Below are positions 24,189 through 36,921 of a stretch of DNA of 64,000 nt, in pieces; positions within the stretch are counted from its first letter, which is position 1, and the number at the start of each line of letters is the position of its first letter. A program made the translations under genes and the position numbers. The DNA is from Auanema rhodensis (Eukaryota; Nematoda; Chromadorea; Rhabditida; Rhabditidae), in assembly GCA_964057225.1 (NCBI GenBank), contig CAXKVF010000093.1, positions 62,001-126,000 of the forward strand. The letters are read 5' to 3'. Under the pieces are notes generated by a model. The model did not search any database. It saw nothing but the letters and a program-made list of their open reading frames with translations, and was not told the DNA's origin.

Positions 24189-25420
24189 TTGAAAACCGCA
24201 TCTCTTTATCTTTCACGTGAAGCGAGTTACATACCAAGTGCACATCACGTGTACATTTAATTAGCATAAATTAAAGTTCACGTAAATTTCAAAGTCATGG
24301 TTACCATGAACCAATATCAATAAAAATTTGTTTTTAGACTAATATGGACATGGGGAATCTAATTTTGAAAACCGCATCTCTTTATCTTTCACGTGAAGCG
24401 AGTTACATACCAAGTGCACATCACGTGTACATTTAATTAGCATTAATTAAAGTTCACGTAAATTTCAAAGTCATGGTTACCATGAACCAATATCAATAAA
24501 AATTTGTTTTTAGACTTATATGGACATGGGGAATCTAATTTTGAAAACCGCATCTCTTTATCTTTCACGTGAAGCGAGTTACATACCAAGTGCACATCAA
24601 GTGTACATTTAATTAGCATAAATTAAAGTTCACGTAAATTTCAAAGTCATGGTTACCATGAACCAATATCAATAAAAATTTGTTTTTAGACTAATATGGA
24701 CATGGGGAATCTAATTTTGAAAACCGCATCTCTTTATCTTTCACGTGAAGCGAGTTACATACCAAGTGCACATCACGTGTACATTTAATTAGCATAAATT
24801 AAAGTTCACGTAAATTTCAAAGTCATGGTTACCATGCACCAATATCAATAAAAATTTGTTTTTAGACTAATATGGACATGGGGAATCTAATTTTGAAAAC
24901 CGCATCTCTTTATCTTTCACGTGAAGCGAGTTACATACCAAGTGCACATCACGTGTACATTTAATTAGCATAAATTAAAGTTCACGTAAATTTCAAAGTC
25001 ATGGTTACCATGCACCAATATCAATAAAAATTTGTTTTTAGACTAATATGGACATGGGGAATCTAATTTTGAAAACCGCATCTCTTTATCTTTCACGTGA
25101 AGCGAGTTACATACCAAGTGCACATCACGTGTACATTTAATTAGCATAAATTAAAGTTCACGTAAATTTCAAAGTCATGGTTACCATGCACCAATATCAA
25201 TAAAAATTTGTTTTTAGACTAATATGGACATGGGGAATCTAATTTTGAAAACCGCATCTCTTTATCTTTGACGTGAAGCGAGTTACATACCAAGTGCACA
25301 TCACGTGTACATTTAATTAGCATAAATTAAAGTTCACGTAAATTTCAAAGTCATGGTTACCATGCACCAATATCAATAAAAATTTGTTTTTAGACTAATA
25401 TGGACATGGGGAATCTAATT

Positions 25421-25617
25421 TTGAAAACCGCATCTCTTCATCTTTCACGTGAAGCGAGTTACATACCAAGTGAAGCGAGTTACATACCAAGTGCACATCA
25501 CGTGTACATTTAATTAGCATAAATTAAAGTTCACGTAAATTTCAAAGTCATGGTTACCATGCACCAATATCAATAAAAATTTGTTTTTAGACTAATATGG
25601 ACATGGGGAATCTGATT
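25421..25617 (+). repeat. 197-bp monomer 13 (121C type)
   Basis: t19c plus the 21-bp duplication. Opens a B unit (2485 bp). Its end reads CTGATT instead of CTAATT. Confidence 0.95.
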
Positions 25618-27905
25618 TTGAAAACCGCATCTCTTTATCTTTCACGTGAAGCGAGTTACATACCAAGTGCACATCACGTGTACATTTAATTAGCATAAAT
25701 TAAAGTTCACGTAAATTTCAAAGTCATGGTTACCATGAACCAATATCAATAAAAATTTGTTTTTAGACTAATATGGACATGGGGAATCTAATTTTGAAAA
25801 CCGCATCTCTTTATCTTTCACGTGAAGCGAGTTACATACCAAGTGCACATCACGTGTACATTTAATTAGCATTAATTAAAGTTCACGTAAATTTCAAAGT
25901 CATGGTTACCATGAACCAATATCAATAAAAATTTGTTTTTAGACTAATATGGACATGGGGAATCTAATTTTGAAAACCGCATCTCTTTATCTTTCACGTG
26001 AAGCGAGTTACATACCAAGTGCACATCACGTGTACATTTAATTAGCATAAATTAAAGTTCACGTAAATTTCAAAGTCATGGTTACCATGAACCAATATCA
26101 ATAAAAATTTGTTTTTAGACTAATATGGACATGGGGAATCTAATTTTGAAAACCGCATCTCTTTATCTTTCACGTGAAGCGAGTTACATACCAAGTGCAC
26201 ATCACGTGTACATTTAATTAGCATAAATTAAAGTTCACGTAAATTTCAAAGTCATGGTTACCATGCACCAATATCAATAAAAATTTGTTTTTAGACTAAT
26301 ATGGACATGGGGAATCTAATTTTGAAAACCGCATCTCTTTATCTTTCACGTGAAGCGAGTTACATACTAAGTGCACATCACGTGTACATTTAATTAGCAT
26401 AAATTAAAGTTCACGTAAATTTCAAAGTCATGGTTACCATGAACCAATATCAATAAAAATTTGTTTTTAGACTAATATGGACATGGGGAATCTAATATTG
26501 AAAACCGCATCTCTTTATCTTTCACGTGAAGCGAGTTACATACCAAGTGCACATCACGTGTACATTTAATTAGCATAAATTAAAGTTCACGTAAATTTCA
26601 AAGTCATGGTTACCATGAACCAATATCAATAAAAATTTGTTTTTAGACTAATATGGACATGGGGAATCTAATATTGAAAACCGCATCTCTTTATCTTTCA
26701 CGTGAAGCGAGTTACATACCAAGTGCACATCACGTGTACATTTAATTAGCATAAATTAAAGTTCACGTAACTTTCAAAGTCATGGTTACCATGCACCAAT
26801 ATCAATAAAAATTTGTTTTTAGACTAATATGGACATGGGGAATCTAATTTTGAAAACCGCATCTCTTTATCTTTCACGTGAAGCGAGTTACATACCAAGT
26901 GCACATCACGTGTACATTTAATTAGCATAAATTAAAGTTCACGTAAATTTCAAAGTCATGGTTACCATGCACCAATATCAATAAAAATTTGTTTTTAGAC
27001 TAATATGGACATGGGGAATCTAATTTTGAAAACCGCATCTCTTTATCTTTCACGTGAAGCGAGTTACATACCAAGTGCACATCACGTGTACATTTAATTA
27101 GCATAAATTAAAGTTCACGTAAATTTCAAAGTCATGGTTACCATGAACCAATATCAATAAAAATTTGTTTTTAGACTAATATGGACATGGGGAATCTAAT
27201 TTTGAAAACCGCATCTCTTTATCTTTCACGTGAAGCGAGTTACATACCAAGTGCACATCACGTGTACATTTAATTAGCATAAATTAAAGTTCACGTAAAT
27301 TTCAAAGTCATGGTTACCATGCACCAATATCAATAAAAATTTGTTTTTAGACTAATATGGACATGGGGAATCTAATTTTGAAAACCGCATCTCTTTATCT
27401 TTCACGTGAAGCGAGTTACATACCAAGTGCACATCACGTGTACATTTAATTAGCATAAATTAAAGTTCACGTAAATTTCAAAGTCATGGTTACCATGCAC
27501 CAATATCAATAAAAATTTGTTTTTAGACTAATATGGACATGGGGAATCTAATTTTGAAAACCGCATCTCTTTATCTTACACGTGAAGCGAGTTACATACC
27601 AAGTGCACATCACGTGTACATTTAATTAGCATAAATTAAAGTTCACGTAAATTTCAAAGTCATGGTTACCATGCACCAATATCAATAAAAATTTGTTTTT
27701 AGACTAATATGGACATGGGGAATCTAATTTTGAAAACCGCATCTCTTTATCTTTCACGTGAAGCGAGTTACATACCAAGTGCACATCACGTGTACATTTA
27801 ATTAGCATAAATTAAAGTTCACGTAAATTTCAAAGTCATGGTTACCATGCACCAATATCAATAAAAATTTGTTTTTAGACTAATATGGACATGGGGAATC
27901 TAATT
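25421..27905 (+). repeat. HOR module B, copy 2 (14 monomers, 2485 bp)
   Basis: Same length and marker order as 4816-7300: a80t (25794), c47t (26322), t176a, a98c (26674), t25a (27554). It differs by carrying 121A in the c47t monomer, an extra t176a before 26498, and the end of its first monomer reading CTGATTTTG near 25614. Confidence 0.9.
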
Positions 27906-28102
27906 TTGAAAACCGCATCTCTTCATCTTTCACGTGAAGCGAGTTACATACCAAGTGAAGCGAGTTACATACCAAGTGCACATCACGTGTACATTTAATT
28001 AGCATAAATTAAAGTTCACGTAAATTTCAAAGTCATGGTTACCATGCACCAATATCAATAAAAATTTGTTTTTAGACTAATATGGACATGGGGAATCTAA
28101 TT
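27906..28102 (+). repeat. 197-bp monomer 14 (121C type)
   Basis: t19c plus the 21-bp duplication. Opens a C unit (725 bp). Confidence 0.95.
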
Positions 28103-28630
28103 TTGAAAACCGCATCTCTTTATCTTTCACGTGAAGCGAGTTACATACCAAGTGCACATCACGTGTACATTTAATTAGCATAAATTAAAGTTCACGTAAA
28201 TTTCAAAGTCATGGTTACCATGAACCAATATCAATAAAAATTTGTTTTTAGACTAATATGGACATGGGGAATCTAATTTTGAAAACCGCATCTCTTTATC
28301 TTTCACGTGAAGCGAGTTACATACCAAGTGCACATCACGTGTACATTTAATTAGCATAAATTAAAGTTCACGTAAATTTCAAAGTCATGGTTACCATGCA
28401 CCAATATCAATAAAAATTTGTTTTTAGACTAATATGGACATGGGGAATCTAATTTTGAAAACCGCATCTCTTTATCTTTCACGTGAAGCGAGTTACATAC
28501 CAAGTGCACATCACGTGTACATTTAATTAGCATAAATTAAAGTTCACGTAAATTTCAAAGTCATGGTTACCATGCACCAATATCAATAAAAATTTGTTTT
28601 TAGACTAATATGGACATGGGGAATCTAATT
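27906..28630 (+). repeat. HOR module C, copy 3 (4-mer, 725 bp)
   Basis: Same length and 121 pattern as the other C copies. It leads into the 121A-type 197-bp monomer at 28631. Confidence 0.92.
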
Positions 28631-28827
28631 TTGAGAACCGCATCTCTTCATCTTTCACGTGAAGCGAGTTACATACCAAGTGAAGCGAGTTACATACCAA
28701 GTGCACATCACGTGTACATTTAATTAGCATAAATTAAAGTTCACGTAAATTTCAAAGTCATGGTTACCATGAACCAATATCAATAAAAATTTGTTTTTAG
28801 ACTAATATGGACATGGGGAATCTAATT
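28631..28827 (+). repeat. 197-bp monomer 15 (121A type), last before an 11.2-kb gap
   Basis: Carries private TTGAGAACC. The next 197-bp monomer is 11378 bp away, the longest interval in the window. Confidence 0.95.
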
Positions 28828-29355
28828 TTGAAAACCGCATCTCTTTATCTTTCACGTGAAGCGAGTTACATACCAAGTGCACATCACGTGTACATTTAAT
28901 TAGCATAAATTAAAGTTCACGTAACTTTCAAAGTCATGGTTACCATGCACCAATATCAATAAAAATTTGTTTTTAGACTAATATGGACATGGGGAATCTA
29001 ATTTTGAAAACCGCATCTCTTTATCATTCACGTGAAGCGAGTTACATACCAAGTGCACATCACGTGTACATTTAATTAGCATAAATTAAAGTTCACGTAA
29101 ATTTCAAAGTCATGGTTACCATGCACCAATATCAATAAAAATTTGTTTTTAGACTAATATGGACATGGGGAATCTAATTTTGAAAACCGCATCTCTTTAT
29201 CTTTCACGTGAAGCGAGTTACATACCAAGTGCACATCACGTGTACATTTAATTAGCATAAATTAAAGTTCACGTAAATTTGAAAGTCATGGTTACCATGC
29301 ACCAATGTCAATAAAAATTTGTTTTTAGACTAATATGGACATGGGGAATCTAATT
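28631..29355 (+). repeat. HOR module D, copy 5, interrupted after four monomers
   Basis: The D signature begins normally: 197-bp 121A monomer (with private TTGAGAACC), a98c (28828), t23a (29004), c102g (29180). The c102g monomer switches within itself to the E-domain type, carrying 121C and a128g (CCAATGTCA), and is followed by a TTGC monomer. The D/E junction therefore lies inside the 29180 monomer, between about positions 102 and 121 (roughly 29281-29300). Confidence 0.85.
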
Positions 29356-31291
29356 TTGCAAACCGCATCTCTTCATCTTTCACGTGAAGCGAGTTACATA
29401 CCAAGTGCACATCACGTGTACATTTAATTAGCATAAATTAAAGTTCACGTAAATTTCAAAGTCATGGTTACCATGCACCAATATCAATAAAAATTTGTTT
29501 TTAGACTAATATGGACATGGGGAATCTAATTTTGAAAACCGCATCTCTTTATCTTTCACGTGAAGCGAGTTACATACCAAGTGCACATCACGTGCACATT
29601 TAATTAGCATAAATTAAAGTTCACGTAAATTTCAAAGTCATGGTTACCATGAACCAATATCAATAAAAATTTGTTTTTAGACTAATATGGACATGGGGAA
29701 TCTAATTTTGAAAACCGCATCTCTTTATCTTTCACGTGAAGAGAGTTACATACCAAGTGCACATCACGTGTACATTTAATTAGCATAAATTAAAGTTCAC
29801 GTAAATTTCAAAGTCATGGTTACCATGCACCAATATCAATAAAAATTTGTTTTTAGACTAATATGGACATGGGGAATCTAATTTTGAAAACCACATCTCT
29901 TTATCTTTCACGTGAAGCGAGTTACATACCAAGTGCACATCACGTGTACATTTAATTAGCATAAATTAAAGTTCACGTAAATTTCAAAGTCATGGTTACC
30001 ATGCACCAATATCAATAAAAATTTGTTTTTAGACTAATATGGACATGGGGAATCTAATTTTGAAAACCGCATCTCTTTATCTTTCACGTGAAGCGAGTTA
30101 CATACCAAGTGCACATCACGTGTACATTTAATTAGCATAAATTAAAGTTCACGTAAATTTCAAAGTCATGGTTACCATGCACCAATATCAATAAAAATTT
30201 GTTTTTAGACTAATATGGACATGGGGAATCTAATTTTGAAAACCGCATCTCTTTATCTTTCACGTGAAGCGAGTTACATACCAAGTGCACATCACGTGTA
30301 CATTTAATTAGCATTAATTAAAGTTCACGTAAATTTCAAAGTCATGGTTACCATGAACCAATATCAATAAAAATTTGTTTTTAGACTAATATGGACATGG
30401 GGAATCTAATTTTAAAAACCGCATCTCTTTATCTTTCACGTGAAGCGAGTTACATACCAAGTGCACATCACGTGTACATTTAATTAGCATAAATTAAAGT
30501 TCACGTAACTTTCAAAGTCATGGTTACCATGCACCAATGTCAATAAAAATTTGTTTTTAGACTAATATGGACATGGGGAATCTAATTTTGCAAACCGCAT
30601 CTCTTCATCTTTCACGTGAAGCGAGTTACATACCAAGTGCACATCACGTGTACATTTAATTAGCATTAATTAAAGTTCACGTAAATTTCAAAGTCATGGT
30701 TACCATGAACCAATATCAATAAAATTTTGTTTTTAGACTAATATGGACATGGGGAATCTAATATTGAAAACCGCATCTCTTTATCTTTCACGTGAAGCGA
30801 GTTACATACCAAGTGCACATCACGTGTACATTTAATTAGCATAAATTAAAGTTCACGTAAATTTCAAAGTCATGGTTACCATGAACCAATATCAATAAAA
30901 ATTTGTTTTTAGACTAATATGGACATGGGGAATCTAATATTGAAAACCGCATCTCTTTATCTTTCACGTGAAGCGAGTTACATACCAAGTGCACATCACG
31001 TGTACATTTAATTAGCATAAATTAAAGTTCACGTAACTTTCAAAGTCATGGTTACCATGCACCAATATCAATAAAAATTTGTTTTTAGACTAATATGGAC
31101 ATGGGGAATCTAATTTTGAAAACCGCATCTCTTTATCTTTCACGTGAAGCGAGTTACATACCAAGTGCACATCACGTGTACATTTAATTAGCATAAATTA
31201 AAGTTCACGTAAATTTCAAAGTCATGGTTACCATGCACCAATATCAATAAAAATTTGTTTTTAGACTAATATGGACATGGGGAATCTAATT

Positions 31292-32347
31292 TTGAAAACC
31301 CCATCTCTTTATCTTTCACGTGAAGCGAGTTACATACCAAGTGCACATCACGTGTACATTTAATTAGCATAAATTAAAGTTCACGTAAATTTCAAAGTCA
31401 TGGTTACCATGCACCAATGTCAATAAAAATTTGTTTTTAGACTAATATGGACATGGGGAATCTAATTTTGCAAACCGCATCTCTTCATCTTTCACGTGAA
31501 GCGAGTTACATACCAAGTGCACATCACGTGTACATTCAATTAGCATAAATTAAAGTTCACGTAAATTTCAAAGTCATGGTTACCATGCACCAATATCAAT
31601 AAAAATTTGTTTTTAGACTAATATGGACATGAGGAATCTAATTTTGAAAACCGCATCTCTTTATCTTTCACGTGAAGCGAGTTACATACCAAGTGCACAT
31701 CACGTGTACATTTAATTAGCATAAATTAAAGTTCACGTAAATTTCAAAGTCATGGTTACCATGCACCAATATCAATAAAAATTTGTTTTTAGACTAATAT
31801 GGACATGGGGAATCTAATTTTGAAAACCGCATCTCTTTATCTTTCACGTGAAGCGAGTTACATACCAAGTGCACATCACGTGTACATTTAATTAGCATAA
31901 ATTAAAGTTCACGTAAATTTCAAAGTCATGGTTACCATGCACCAATGTCAATAAAAATTTGTTTTTAGACTAATATGGACATGGGGAATCTAATTTTGCA
32001 AACCGCATCTCTTCATCTTTCACGTGAAGCGAGTTACATACCAAGTGCACATCACGTGTACATTCAATTAGCATAAATTAAAGTTCACGTAAATTTCAAA
32101 GTCATGGTTACCATGCACCAATATCAATAAAAATTTGTTTTTAGACTAATATGGACATGAGGAATCTAATTTTGAAAACCGCATCTCTTTATCTTTCACG
32201 TGAAGCGAGTTACATACCAAGTGCACATCACGTGTACATTTAATTAGCATAAATTAAAGTTCACGTAAATTTCAAAGTCATGGTTACCATGCACCAATAT
32301 CAATAAAAATTTGTTTTTAGACTAATATGGACATGGGGAATCTAATT
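31292..32347 (+). repeat. Local tandem duplication of a 3-monomer unit (528 bp)
   Basis: The monomer trio a128g, TTGC with ACATTCAATT and CATGAGG, plain 121C occurs at 31292-31819 and again at 31820-32347. Shared private changes (ACATTCAATT near 31535 and 32063; CATGAGG near 31631 and 32159) show that one is a direct copy of the other. The first copy differs by CCCCATC near 31301. Confidence 0.88.
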
Positions 32348-33051
32348 TTGAAAACCGCATCTCTTTATCTTTCACGTGAAGCGAGTTACATACCAAGTGC
32401 ACATCACGTGTACATTTAATTAGCATAAATTAAAGTTCACGTAAATTTCAAAGTCATGGTTACCATGCACCAATATCAATAAAAATTTGTTTTTAGACTA
32501 ATATGGACATGGGGAATCTAATTTTGAAAACCGCATCTCTTTATCTTTCACGTGAAGCGAGTTACATACCAAGTGCACATCACGTGTACATTTAATTAGC
32601 ATTAATTAAAGTTCACGTAAATTCCAAAGTCATGGTTACCATGAACCAATATCAATAAAAATTTGTTTTTAGACTAATATGGACATGGGAAATCTAATTT
32701 TGAAAACCGCATCTCTTTATCTTTCACGTGAAGCGAGTTACATATCAAGTGCACATCACGTGTACATTTAATTAACATAAATTAAAGTTCACGTAAATTT
32801 CAAAGTCATGGTTACCATGAACCAATATCAATAAAAATTTGTTTTTAGACTAATATGGACATGGGGAATCTAATTTTGAAAACCGCATCTCTTTATCTTT
32901 CACGTGAAGCGAGTTACATACCAAGTGCACATCACGTGTACATTTAATTAGCATAAATTAAAGTTCACGTAAATTTCAAAGTCATGGTTACCATGCACCA
33001 ATATCAATAAAAATTTGTTTTTAGACTAATATGGACATGGGGAATCTAATT

Positions 33052-33227
33052 TTGAAAACCGCATCTCTTCATCTTTCACGTGAAGCGAGTTACATACCAA
33101 GTGCACATCACGTGTACATTTAATTAGCATAAATTAAAGTTCACGTAAATTTCAAAGTCATGGTTACCATGCACCAATATCAATAAAAATTTGTTTTTAG
33201 ACTAATATGGACATGGGGAATCTAATT
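33052..33227 (+). repeat. 176-bp monomer with t19c alone
   Basis: It carries CTCTTCATC (t19c) but neither the 21-bp duplication nor a4c. All 29 duplicated monomers and all nine TTGC monomers also carry t19c, so this single copy has the expected genotype of their common ancestor, or of a later recombinant between a t19c monomer and an ordinary one. Confidence 0.8.
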
Positions 33228-33403
33228 TTGAAAACCGCATCTCTTTATCTTTCACGTGAAGCGAGTTACATACCAAGTGCACATCACGTGTACATTTAAT
33301 TAGCATAAATTAAAGTTCACGTAAATTTCAAAGTCATGGTTACCATGAACCAATATCAATAAAAATTTGTTTTTAGACTAATATGGACATGGGGAATCTA
33401 ATT

Positions 33404-33578
33404 TTGAAAACCGCATCTCTTATCTTTCACGTGAAGCGAGTTACATACCAAGTGCACATCACGTGTACATTTAATTAGCATAAATTAAAGTTCACGTAAA
33501 TTTCAAAGTCATGGTTACCATGCACCAATATCAATAAAAATTTGTTTTTAGACTAATATGGACATGGGGAATCTAATT
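33404..33578 (+). repeat. 175-bp monomer (1-bp deletion), copy 1
   Basis: CATCTCTTATC instead of CATCTCTTTATC: one T lost from the T-run at positions 17-19. Only one other copy exists, at 34107. Confidence 0.9.
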
Positions 33579-34106
33579 TTGAAAACCGCATCTCTTTATC
33601 TTTCACGTGAAGCGAGTTACATACCAAGTGCACATCACGTGTACATTTAATTAGCATAAATTAAAGTTCACGTAAATTTCAAAGTCATGGTTACCATGAA
33701 CCAATATCAATAAAAATTTGTTTTTAGACTAATATGGACATGGGGAATCTAATATTGAAAACCGCATCTCTTTATCTTTCACGTGAAGCGAGTTACATAC
33801 CAAGTGCACATCACGTGTACATTTAATTAGCATAAATTAAAGTTCACGTAACTTTCAAAGTCATGGTTACCATGCACCAATATCAATAAAAATTTGTTTT
33901 TAGACTAATATGGACATGGGGAATCTAATTTTGAAAACCGCATCTCTTTATCTTTCACGTGAAGCGAGTTACATACCAAGTGCACATCACGTGTACATTT
34001 AATTAGCATAAATTAAAGTTCACGTAAATTTCAAAGTCATGGTTACCATGAACCAATATCAATAAAAATTTGTTTTTAGACTAATATGGACATGGGGAAT
34101 CTAATT

Positions 34107-34281
34107 TTGAAAACCGCATCTCTTATCTTTCACGTGAAGCGAGTTACATACCAAGTGCACATCACGTGTACATTTAATTAGCATAAATTAAAGTTCACGT
34201 AAATTTCAAAGTCATGGTTACCATGCACCAATATCAATAAAAATTTGTTTTTAGACTAATATGGACATGGGGAATCTAATT
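34107..34281 (+). repeat. 175-bp monomer (1-bp deletion), copy 2
   Basis: The same single-T deletion 703 bp after the first. The following monomers repeat the same order (t176a then a98c), so it belongs to a duplicated 4-monomer block. Confidence 0.9.
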
Positions 34282-36921
34282 TTGAAAACCGCATCTCTTT
34301 ATCTTTCACGTGAAGCGAGTTACATACCAAGTGCACATCACGTGTACATTTAATTAGCATAAATTAAAGTTCACGTAAATTTCAAAGTCATGGTTACCAT
34401 GAACCAATATCAATAAAAATTTGTTTTTAGACTAATATGGACATGGGGAATCTAATATTGAAAACCGCATCTCTTTATCTTTCACGTGAAGCGAGTTACA
34501 TACCAAGTGCACATCACGTGTACATTTAATTAGCATAAATTAAAGTTCACGTAACTTTCAAAGTCATGGTTACCATGCACCAATATCAATAAAAATTTGT
34601 TTTTAGACTAATATGGACATGGGGAATCTAATTTTGAAAACCGCATCTCTTTATCTTTCACGTGAAGCGAGTTACATACCAAGTGCACATCACGTGTACA
34701 TTTAATTAGCATAAATTAAAGTTCACGTAAATTTCAAAGTCATGGTTACCATGCACCAATATCAATAAAAATTTGTTTTTAGACTAATATGGACATGGGG
34801 AATCTAATTTTGAAAACCGCATCTCTTTATCTTTCACGTGAAGCGAGTTACATACCAAGTGCACATCACGTGTACATTTAATTAGCATAAATTAAAGTTC
34901 ACGTAAATTTCAAAGTCATGGTTACCATGAACCAATATCAATAAAAATTTGTTTTTAGACTAATATGGACATGGGGAATCTAATTTTGAAAACCGCATCT
35001 CTTTATCTTTCACGTGAAGCGAGTTACATACCAAGTGCACATCACGTGTACATTTAATTAGCATAAATTAAAGTTCACGTAAATTTCAAAGTCATGGTTA
35101 CCATGCACCAATATCAATAAAAATTTGTTTTTAGACTAATATGGACATGGGGAATCTAATTTTGAAAACCGCATCTCTTTATCTTTCACGTGAAGCGAGT
35201 TACATACCAAGTGCACATCACGTGTACATTTAATTAGCATAAATTAAAGTTCACGTAAATTTCAAAGTCATGGTTACCATGCACCAATATCAATAAAAAT
35301 TTGTTTTTAGACTAATATGGACATGGGGAATCTAATTTTGCAAACCGCATCTTTTCATCTTTCACGTGAAGCGAGTTACATACCAAGTGCACATCACGTG
35401 TACATTTAATTAGCATTAATTAAAGTTCACGTAAATTTCAAAGTCATGGTTACCATGAACCAATATCAATAAAAATTTGTTTTTAGACTAATATGGACAT
35501 GGGGAATCTAATTTTGAAAACCGCATCTCTTTATCTTTCACGTGAAGCGAGTTACATACCAAGTGCACATCACGTGTACATTTAATTAGCATAAATTAAA
35601 GTTCACGTAACTTTCAAAGTCATGGTTACCATGCACCAATGTCAATAAAAATTTGTTTTTAGACTAATATGGACATGGGGAATCTAATTTTGCAAACCGC
35701 ATCTCTTCATCTTTCACGTGAAGCGAGTTACATACCAAGTGCACATCACGTGTACATTTAATTAGCATTAATTAAAGTTCACGTAAATTTCAAAGTCATG
35801 GTTACCATGAACCAATATCAATAAAATTTTGTTTTTAGACTAATATGGACATGGGGAATCTAATATTGAAAACCGCATCTCTTTATCTTTCACGTGAAGC
35901 GAGTTACATACCAAGTGCACATCACGTGTACATTTAATTAGCATAAATTAAAGTTCACGTAAATTTCAAAGTCATGGTTACCATGCACCAATATCAATAA
36001 AATTTTGTTTTTAGACTAATATGGACATGGGGAATCTAATTTTGCAAACCGCATCTCTTCATCTTTCACGTGAAGCGAGTTACATACCAAGTGCACATCA
36101 CGTGTACATTTAATTAGCATTAATTAAAGTTCACGTAAATTTCAAAGTCATGGTTACCATGAACCAATATCAATAAAAATTTGTTTTTAGACTAATATGG
36201 ACATGGGGAATCTAATTTTGAAAACCGCATCTCTTTATCTTTCACGTGAAGCGAGTTACATACCAAGTGCACATCACGTGTACATTTAATTAGCATAAAT
36301 TAAAGTTCACGTAACTTTCAAAGTCATGGTTACCATGCACCAATATCAATAAAAATTTGTTTTTAGACTAATATGGACATGGGGAATCTAATTTTGAAAA
36401 CCGCATCTCTTTATCTTTCACGTGAAGCGAGTTACATACCAAGAGCACATCACGTGTACATTTAATTAGCATAAATTAAAGTTCACGTAACTTTCAAAGT
36501 CATGGTTACCATGCACCAATATCAATAAAAATTTGTTTTTAGACTAATATGGACATGGGGAATCTAATTTTGAAAACCGCATCTCTTTATCTTTCACGTG
36601 AAGCGAGTTACATACCAAGTGCACATCACGTGTACATTTAATTAGCATAAATTAAAGTTCACGTAAATTTCAAAGTCATGGTTACCATGCACCAATATCA
36701 ATAAAAATTTGTTTTTAGACTAATATGGACATGGGGAATCTAATTTTGAAAACCGCATCTCTTTATCTTTCACGTGAAGCGAGTTACATACCAAGTGCAC
36801 ATCACGTGTACATTTAATTAGCATAAATTAAAGTTCACGTAAATTTCAAAGTCATGGTTACCATGAACCAATATCAATAAAAATTTGTTTTTAGACTAAT
36901 ATGGACATGGGGAATCTAATT

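Larger units (their letters stand above)
22739..25420 (+). repeat. HOR module A, run 2: 7-mer and 8-mer
   Basis: HOR units start at 22739 (1253 bp) and 23992 (1429 bp) with the standard 197, A, a80t, A, C... order. The 8-mer lacks the ATTGAAG marker of the other 8-mers. Private changes: AAATCGC near 23294, ACTTATATG near 24517, CATCAAGTG near 24600 (loss of a CACGTG), CTTTGACGTG near 25270. Confidence 0.9.
33404..34809 (+). repeat. Local tandem duplication of a 4-monomer unit (703 bp)
   Basis: Units 33404-34106 and 34107-34809 each contain the 175-bp monomer, a 121A monomer ending in TAATATTG, an a98c monomer and one plain monomer. The fourth monomer differs at position 121 (A in the first copy, C in the second). 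Confidence 0.85.
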
